A stretch of DNA of 64,000 bases from Gongronella butleri. Taxonomy: Eukaryota > Mucoromycota > Mucoromycetes > Mucorales > Cunninghamellaceae. Of the stretch, positions 57,579 to 64,000 are shown in pieces (position 1 is the stretch's first letter; every line of letters starts with the position of its first letter). Where the stretch lies: NCBI GenBank assembly GCA_025201375.1, contig JAIWZP010000006.1:248001-312000 (forward strand), read 5' to 3'. The notes beneath the pieces were generated by a model. That model was given only the letters and a program-made list of their open reading frames with translations, was not told the origin of the DNA and made no database searches. The position numbers and the translations under genes are program-made.

Positions 57579-57583
57579 CCAAT
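57579..57583 (+). promoter_or_regulatory. CCAAT box upstream of HEM3
   Basis: CCAAT within TGACCAATCAA, about 120 nt before the HEM3 start codon, in the space between SYS1 and HEM3. Binding by the HAP/NF-Y complex is a reasonable inference. Confidence 0.4.
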
Positions 57584-57714
57584 CAAAATCCGATTTTCTC
57601 AGGCATATGACAGGCAAAAGCTGCACAAAAATGGCGGATTTTATTTCTTGTGGATGGGATGCATGAACAATGCGTGGGGGTATCGAGTTTTGTTTTTTTG
57701 CAAGACAGAACCGG

Positions 57715-58515
57715 TCAATTGCTTGTGGACGGCATGTTTGCCATTGGAATGGTCTCATAATCGTTTGCGTGCGATGTCCAAAGGTGCTGGCTCTTGTCAA
57801 TGATGACCTGGCGTGCCTTGCCGACGGCCTCGGTCAATGGCCCCTGCTCCGCGGTCCGGTCGACCTTTTCGGCGTCGGACACCTTGCGCTTGGGCATCTT
57901 GTTGGCGCTTGCGCTCGTGTTTCCTTCATCCAGGTCGTCGTCGTCGATGCGATGCTGCTCGGCCATCACGGGCCGCGCATGCTGCGTGCCTGCGCCGCCG
58001 CCCATGAGCAGAATGGGCTTCATCTCGTACCGCATGCACGCCCACTCGCCGCCCAATGTCATGAGCAGCGCAGCAAGCCCCTGCACAATCCACCACGACA
58101 ATGTCCATGGGAAATGCCGCTCGTACACCCAACAAAAGACCAAATGGCACCCGTGCAGCGTCAGCACGAAGTCCAGCACCAGGCGCGCGCGCTGCACCAC
58201 GAGCACAAGCACAGGGATCAGCACCACCGCTGTGAAAAGCCATACAAGGCCAAGTGTCCACCCAAATACATTGTCTGGCTGCACAGACTCGGTGCGGAAA
58301 ATCGCGTCCATCGTCATGGGCAGCCCACTGAGGTTCACGGCAATAAACAGCAGCAGACTAAGCACAAGATAATAGAGCGCTTGCAGGGCGACCATCTTCA
58401 TAATAGGCGTGTCAATTTTTTTTTTTGGCCTTGTTTTGTCTTTTTCGCATTTTTTCTTTACCTGTGACGTGATAAGTATGGGGTCCCATCCTGATAGTCG
58501 AAAAGACGAAGACAT
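57715..58515 (-). CDS. SYS1: Sys1 Golgi membrane protein
   Basis: Two exons (58515-58462, 58395-57715) give 244 residues. The start [20 protein letters not shown] (built across the intron) followed by [18 protein letters not shown], a second and third helix ([31 protein letters not shown]) and [20 protein letters not shown] with GEWACMRYE is the Sys1 pattern of four membrane segments. Sys1 recruits the Arl3/ARFRP1 GTPase to the trans-Golgi. The C-terminal 90 residues are a hydrophilic, acidic extension longer than in yeast or animals. Tandem with HEM3 on the same strand, 253 nt apart. Confidence 0.93.
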   Translation of the reverse strand: MSSSFRLSGWDPILITSQVKKKCEKDKTRPKKKIDTPIMKMVALQALYYLVLSLLLFIAVNLSGLPMTMDAIFRTESVQPDNVFGWTLGLVWLFTAVVLIPVLVLVVQRARLVLDFVLTLHGCHLVFCWVYERHFPWTLSWWIVQGLAALLMTLGGEWACMRYEMKPILLMGGGAGTQHARPVMAEQHRIDDDDLDEGNTSASANKMPKRKVSDAEKVDRTAEQGPLTEAVGKARQVIIDKSQHLWTSHANDYETIPMANMPSTSN

Positions 58516-58917
58516 GGTGTGTGTAGAAACAAAAGAAAGAGAGACGGATTTAAAAATCTGCAAGGAATGATGGCAAATAGGCAAAAATGAAGGTCAGGCG
58601 GCCTTTGAATCCCACGCCAAGGTTTGTCCTCTCTCCCTTTTGACGCGTACAGTGCCCAGAAACAAAAAATTGTGCGCGCAAAACGCGATTTTCAGGGATC
58701 CAAGATCAATTTGAAGAACAAAATGCTGAATTTGGCGAAAATGACGAATTTTGGAGGCGGCCACGGTGACAGCCCAATGAACCTCCGGATTTTAATGATT
58801 CATTGGAAAGAGACGCGATAAAACAGCCGAGTGGCAAAAGCGTAATGACGATCCTTTGCTTATTTTGTGTTGTCTCGAGCTGAATTTACATGAAAATAAA
58901 AAGGAGTGGTGGAAAAT
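58516..58917. other. Intergenic between SYS1 and the USP gene
   Basis: About 400 nt; contains one ACGCGT (58642) and no other recognised signal. Confidence 0.3.
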
Positions 58918-60128
58918 CTAGGCTTTAATGTTTATGCTACAGGCGTACAATTGCACAAGGGAAGTGGGTGGGTCGGTGCGGGGGGGGGGAATACAAGCGT
59001 GGAAAATTTGATGGGATGCGACAAAGTGTTGGGGGGAGGCTCGGGTCACTGGAAAGGTCGGGTGAGTGTTTTGCTGCGCATTTTTGCTGTGGACTTTTTT
59101 TTTTACCTTTTTTGTGCTGGATGATGTGTGCGTTGTCGGCTTTGTGGGTTTCTTCATTTTGATGACGCTCACAGGCGCGGGCGACTTGTGGACGAGATAG
59201 CTCGAGACGGAGCCGAGGAAAAGTCTATAAAGAGCAGAGAAACGTGTGAGCACGACGCGTCCAAGATTCCTTTTTTTTTTTACCCCTTGACCGAGCTTCT
59301 GCCTCTGGAGCCACAGACGACCAGTGTGAATGCATGGTCCTGAATAAATTGATACAGGGTTTCCTTGATGCGGCCCGCCAAGGCGTGCACGGTGAGCTTG
59401 ATATTGAACAAGAGCATCTGTTCCAATGCGCCCTGGGCTTTTTCCAGAATCTTTTCGGCGGCCATTTTCAGCTGTCGAGGAAAAAAAAAAAAAAATGCGC
59501 GTGAGATGGGCAAAAAAAAAAAAAACCGTGTTTTTTTCTCTTTTCTCTTGATTTTTACCTCTGATTGCATGGACAAGCCCATCTTTTTCACGGTTTCCGG
59601 ATTGTCTTCGCGATTGAGGACGGCGACCATGTGCAATTCGTCGCCGTCGCGCAGCAATGAGCCCATGGCGTACTGCATGGCATTGTAAGATTCGTCTGAA
59701 AAATCGCATGCAACCATGTAGGCGCGCGTGCGACGCGTAGATGGCTCGACTTCGGTGCCATCGAGGCCCGCGCCATACGTGGCGGCGACGACGTAGCGGT
59801 CGGCCTGTTGCATGACAATGGGCGTTTCCTGAAAAACCAACACGTGATTGCGGGCATTGCGCTTTTTCGTCAAGTTTCGCGTGAGCTGGCGCTTCATATC
59901 CGGCGTGTACGGGATATTCTTGTTGTTCTCGGTGGTTTGCCACAGAGCCTCGTCGATGCTGTCGCTGTCGTCGTCGCTGTCGCTTGCTTGGTCAATCAGA
60001 TTCGGCTCTTGCTGCGTGTGGATCACGGCCACCGTCGAGTCGGACGCCACAGGTTCATTCAAGTGCTTGATCTGCTCATGGTGCACGTCGTCGCGCGGCT
60101 CCTCAGTCGTCAACGGGTGCTCTTGCAT
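58918..60128 (-). CDS. Universal stress protein (UspA-like) with acidic N-terminal extension
   Basis: Exons 60128-59559, 59471-59284 and 59224-58918 join in phase (354 residues). A disordered acidic first half (EPNLIDQASDSDDDSDSIDE) precedes a UspA domain: RTRAYMVACDFSDESYNAMQ, ELHMVAVLNREDNPE, a coiled helix and the ATP-binding end LVVCGSRGRSSVKGLFLGSVSSYL (listed in two parts: LVVCGSRGRSSVKG from exon 2, LFLGSVSSYLVHK from exon 3), matching G-2X-G-9X-G(S/T). USPs bind ATP and act in stress response. The 3' end is less certain: the frame stays open to 58918, but a donor GTAAAA at about 59105 offers an alternative shorter end. Confidence 0.85.
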
Positions 60129-60365
60129 GATAATTTGTTGAAATGCGGGAAAAAAAAACAAGCACTAAAATGTGGTCGAGAAGGCGAGGGCAAAATTGCG
60201 CAGGTTCACATGCCATTTGACGGCCGGAGTTTCGCAGATTGAGACGAAAATCGCTTGGTCATTGCAATTTGTTGGCCCTTTCTCCTCTTTTATTTCTTTT
60301 GTTCCCCCACATTTTTTATTTTATTTTATTTTTTGCCCTTTTTTATTGTTATTTTTTTTTTGCAA
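60129..60365. promoter_or_regulatory. Divergent promoter between the USP gene and PEX3
   Basis: 237 nt, with a T-rich stretch (60280-60360) running to the PEX3 ATG. No specific operator is recognised. Confidence 0.4.
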
Positions 60366-62497
60366 ATGGCCATTCTGACGTCTGTCAAGGACTATATCAA
60401 GCGGCATCGACGTGGCCTGCTAGTCACAGCCACCGTCGCCGGCGGCACTTACCTTGCCGGCCGCTACGCCTCAAACAAACTCAGAGAGTTCCAAGAAAAG
60501 TCCACCTCGGAGCGCATGGCCAAGGAAAAGTAAGAACTTGGTGGCCATAAACGAAGGAGAAAAGGGGAAAAAGGAGTGGTCAAGGCGCTCAATGGCTCAT
60601 TTTTTTCATTTTTGTTAAAAAGTCTGAAGCGGCGATTCCAGCAAAATCAAAACGACTGCGTTTTCACGGTGCTGTCGCTGCTTCCAACGCTGGGCGACCA
60701 GGTTTTGTACGACATGAACATTGAGGCGTCGTGGGCCAAGCTGCAAGAGTCGCGCAAGCTCGAGAAAATCGTGGAAAAGAGGCGCCAGGACAAGGAAAAG
60801 CGCCGCCAGGAGCGACTCGAACAAAAAGCCAAGCGTCAGCAAGAAAAGCAGGAGAAAGCCGCGGCGGCTGCTGCTGCTGCTGCTCTCGCTGCTGCCGAGG
60901 TTCAAGCCAAGGAGCAACCTGAGGAGGAACCAAAGGTCACGGACGACGCCAATGCCACCGAAGACCAGCCCAAATCTGATGAAAACAATGAAGAAGCGGC
61001 CAATGCCAATGGTGATCAGGATGAGGGCCAATTGCAGCAGCCTGCGGCAGGTGACGAGGAGAACAAGGGCACGGCTACGGTATTAGCGCCACCTGCATTG
61101 GAAATGAGCGTCGGCAGCATCTCTGACTCGGTGTACACGACGACCACGACATCGTCGTCGGTGGTGGTGGTCCATGAGGATGAATTGGACGAAGACGAGG
61201 ACGACGAGAGTGACGACGACGAAGATGACATTGATTTGTCCGCACTTCTTGACAAAAAGGCCAAATACCTGTTGTGGGAGGACATCAAGCTCCAGAGTAA
61301 GCTTTTTTTATTTTTTTTTTGAAAATGTCCCTGGAGCTCACCTTTTTATTTCTTTTTAAAAAAGGCTTTACGCGCACAATGGCGTCGATTTACTCGGTGA
61401 CGTTTTTGACCTTGTTGACGCACGTCCAATTGAATTTGCTCGGCCGATTCACGTATGTGTGGTCTGTGTCTGTGCTGAACAAGAGCGAGCCGACAATCCG
61501 CTTGCAGTATGGCGATGACCAGCCCGACAATGGCCTGCTGGATCCCAAGACCGAGCGTATGTTCCTGAGCGTCAGCTGGTGGCTGTTGCACCGCGGCTGG
61601 CGCAAGTGCGTTGAGCGTGTCCAAGAAGCCGTCCAGGAGGAAATCAAAAAGTAATGGTTCATCGACGTGGCAAAACAATTGCGCCTCTTCCCCCCCCCTT
61701 TTTTTTTACTTGTCAAAAAGCTCAACATCCTCCTTTTTTTCGATTTTTTTTCGATCAGTCTCCCTCTCAAGAGCATCATCACGTACGGTGGCGCCCAAGA
61801 CATCATCAAGAACCTTCGACAACGCGTTGAATATGAAGAGGATGGCACGACGCCCTTCAGGTAAAAGCAAAAAAAAAAAAGAGGAATGGAGCGGTGCATT
61901 GACCTTTTTTTTTTTTTTGTCGTTGTCGTTACACAGCTTCCGATCGTGGATGTTGCCAGATAGCCACGATGACGAGCGTGAATTCCTACGTGAGAGCGGG
62001 TTTAGTGCCGAGGAGATGAACGAGACGCTTGCGGGCGTGTCGCTGCGCCAGCTTTTGGACGAAACCAAGGACTTTTTGGACAGCCCCGACTTTGTGTCTG
62101 TGCTGTCGTGCTGCTTGGAGGAGGTGTACGGCATCTTTAACCACAATGTCTTTGGCAAGGCGCTGCTGCCGTCGCTCGACCCCGCCGATCGCATCCAGGA
62201 GATCACCGACGACGCCGTCGAGAAGAAAATGACCCTCGCCAATCTGTTACCCTCCATCAGCCGCCAAGCGCATCTCATCATCGCTGGCAATGAATACCTC
62301 AATGTAAGAAAAAGAAAAAAAAAGAAAGAAATATGCAAAAAGCGTGTCCATGGCCCGCCTCGCCCCTTTGTTTGGACAGCCATTGACTCGCTCTTGCTCT
62401 TGCTCGTTTTTAATAATAGGGATTTGCGTACATCAAGGAATTGCAGGCGTTTTCCGCAATGATCTACACGCAATATGGCGAAGAAGTGAATGCGTAG
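60366..62497 (+). CDS. PEX3: Peroxin 3 (peroxisomal membrane biogenesis factor)
   Basis: Six exons (60366-60529, 60623-61296, 61365-61650, 61759-61860, 61937-62303, 62420-62497) give 556 residues. The start has a basic segment and one membrane helix (YIKRHRRGLLVTATVAGGTY), followed by the Pex3 motif LKRRFQQNQNDCVFTVLSLL. Later come YSVTFLTLLTHVQLNLLGR, SVSWWLLHRGWRKC, a KSIITYGGAQDIIKNLR part and a C-terminal helix ending IYTQYGEE. Pex3 anchors Pex19 and inserts peroxisomal membrane proteins. The chain is longer than usual because of a roughly 170-residue insertion after residue 95: Lys/Arg/Glu coiled coil, a run of Ala, then a very acidic stretch. Confidence 0.93.
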
Positions 62498-62710
62498 CCA
62501 GATTGAGAAGCAATAAACTAGAATCTTTTTTTTTCTTTTTTCTTCACGAGATGATGGCTCAGGGAAAAAAAAAAAAAAGGAGGATGAGGGGCACGGGGGG
62601 CGCGGAGCTGGCGGAGTCAAGAGGCAAAGTCGGGGCCGAAAAGCATTTCGTCTCTCTTTCCTTTTTGCACTTTTTTTTTTCTCTGTCTATTCTTTTTTTC
62701 GCTTTTTCCT

Positions 62711-63950
62711 ATGGCTGAAATCAGACGCAAGTTGGTTATTGTTGGTGATGGTGCTTGTGGCAGTAAGTGAAAAAAAAAGCGCAAAAGGCGAAAATCGACA
62801 AATTGGCGCAATTAACTAATTCGTGTGTCTTTTTTTTTTTCGTACAGAGTAAGTGCTGCTGGCGTGTTTGACGAAAGCGCCGTAGAGGGAGCGACTGTGA
62901 GGCGCCAGTGCAGCCTGTGCTCGTGAGAGAGAAAGGACACAAAAAAAGGAAAAACAGGGAGGGGAAGCAAACGACCAGGGGAAGGAAGGAAATTGACCCT
63001 GTATTTCTATTATTTTCGTTGTTGGGTTCTTAGGGTAAGCCCAAAAGCTTTAAGCAAGGAAAGGGAGACGAGGACTCTCACACTGCCCAATTCGCGGCTT
63101 TTTTTTTAAAAAAAAAATCATAGACGTGTCTCTTGATTGTGTTTTCCAAGGGCACCTTCCCCGAGTTTTACGTGCCCACCGTGTTTGAAAATTACGTTGC
63201 GGACGTCGAGGTCGATGGCAAGCACGTCGAATTGGCCTTGTGGGATACGGCTGGTAAGGAAAATAGGAAAAAAAAAAAAAGTTAGAGAGAGGACGACTCA
63301 CCCTGCTTCTTATTCTTCACTAGGCCAAGAGGATTATGATCGTCTGCGACCATTGTCATACCCGGATTCGCATGTCATTCTGATTTGCTATGCGGTCGAT
63401 TCACCTGACTCGCTTGAAAATGTGCAAGAAAAGGTAAAAATCGCTTTTAAAACACGGGCCACGGACTCAATTTTTCGTTTCTAGTGGATTTCCGAGGTGC
63501 TGCACTTTTGCCAAGGCTTGCCCATCTTGCTCGTTGGCTGCAAGAAGGATCTGCGCCACGACCCCGCCACCATTGAAGAGCTGAAGCGCAATTCGCAGCG
63601 CCCCGTGGCTATGGAAGAGGTAAAAAGCTCTCGAATTGAAAAGATTAGGCCGCCTTCATTAGGCGACTACGCATTTATGCGCTTTTTTTTTTTTCTAATT
63701 GTAGGCGGCCGCCGTTGCCCAGCGTATTGGCGCGTACAAGTATTTGGTAAGAATCAAAAGGGATGGGCGCCATGGGTGCAATCACATGTCTCTCTGACAG
63801 TGGGAATCCCTTTTTTTTTTTTTTTATCATTGATAGGAATGCTCTGCCAAGACGGGCGAAGGCGTGCGCGAGGTGTTTGAGCACGCGACGCGTGCGGCGC
63901 TGATGGTGAACAAAAAGAAGAAGAAGAGTCATTTTTGCAAGGTGCTGTAA
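62711..63950 (+). CDS. RHO1: Rho1-type small GTPase, with two 1-nt exons
   Basis: Eight exons: 62711-62762, 62848 (A), 63034 (G), 63124-63253, 63324-63433, 63485-63619, 63705-63746, 63837-63950; 585 nt, 194 residues. The P-loop is GDGACGKTCLLIVF: exon 1 ends GGC-A, the two single-nucleotide exons supply A and G to make AAG (Lys), and exon 4 opens with ACG TGT. Other motifs: effector loop [53 protein letters not shown] and a polybasic tail with CAAX box CKVL (geranylgeranylation type). Rho1 drives glucan synthase, Pkc1 and actin polarity. Introns of 85, 185 and 89 nt around the 1-nt exons have GTAAGT, GTAAGT and GTAAGC donors and T/C-rich acceptors. Identity is firm; the 1-nt exons are inferred. 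Confidence 0.95.
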
Positions 63951-64000
63951 TCCATCCTTTCATCGCCCTTTTTTTTTTCTTTCCGATTGCTTCCCTTTCT

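Noticed and set aside
58918..59943. A 341-codon frame read without introns across the universal stress protein gene
   Set aside because: Most of it is out of frame with the conserved UspA domain; only its last part is a genuine exon.
62848..62882. Reading straight through from 62848 as a normal RHO1 exon, with TAA recoded as an amino acid
   Set aside because: It would need a reassigned TAA in the P-loop, yet TAA ends several intact genes here (e.g. VPS55, RHO1 itself, the ATPase). The true Thr-Cys-Leu-Leu exon is at 63124.

Overview
This is a nuclear window from a fungus, most likely an early-diverging, non-flagellated lineage (Mucoromycota-like; this is an inference from protein resemblance and gene content, not a database result). 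The evidence: protein genes on both strands are broken by short (about 50-170 nt) GT-AG introns, usually GTAAG/GTAAA donors with very long T tracts before AG. The gene set is typically fungal (ATG8, HAP2/NF-YA, CDH1, RHO1, PEX3, VPS55, SYS1, HEM3, a HRQ1-type helicase). It also holds a type IIC (Na+/K+-ATPase-like) P-type ATPase, which is uncommon in higher fungi. I saw no rRNA, tRNA or CRISPR array.

Layout. 1-5.3 kb: 3' end of a peroxiredoxin gene, an XRCC4-like gene (-) and a long low-complexity protein gene (+). 5.3-11.3 kb: a gene-poor, repeat-rich island with decayed genes and short TACTGTA-type palindromes. 11.5-20 kb: VPS55 (+), an ankyrin/anillin-like gene (-) and UBC12 (-). 21.6-23.1 kb: a divergent arsenic pair, arsC-type reductase (-) and arsH (+), flanked by repeats. 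23.1-27.5 kb: a second repeat island with a decayed Tc1/mariner-type transposase. 27.5-35.7 kb: pantothenate kinase (-), a coiled-coil gene (-), a vacuolar amino-acid transporter (+), a Myb-like gene (+), ATG8 (+) and HAP2 (+). 37.8-50.4 kb: CDH1 (-), HRQ1-type helicase (+) and the type IIC ATPase (+). 50.4-56.3 kb: repeats, an internally duplicated acidic gene that looks disrupted, and a small orphan gene. 56.3-64 kb: HEM3 (-), SYS1 (-), a universal stress protein (-), PEX3 (+) and RHO1 (+). Genes are single housekeeping genes rather than an operon-like system; only arsC/arsH form an obvious functional pair.

Main discovery: two genes can be read in frame only through single-nucleotide exons. 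In VPS55 a 1-nt exon (C, 11642) completes a Thr codon. In RHO1 two consecutive 1-nt exons (A at 62848, G at 63034) complete the invariant P-loop Lys codon, so one AAG codon is spread over three exons. All flanking introns have canonical GT and AG ends, the spliced lengths are exact multiples of three, and both proteins then match their families without a gap. Other notable signals are two islands rich in TACTGTA palindromes, repeat copies sharing coding-like segments with the 52-54 kb gene, an 18-bp perfect hairpin in one copy of a tandemly duplicated exon, and T(n)A(n) tracts in several introns. Exon coordinates given below were worked out by hand; for most multi-exon genes the summed exon length was checked to be divisible by three.
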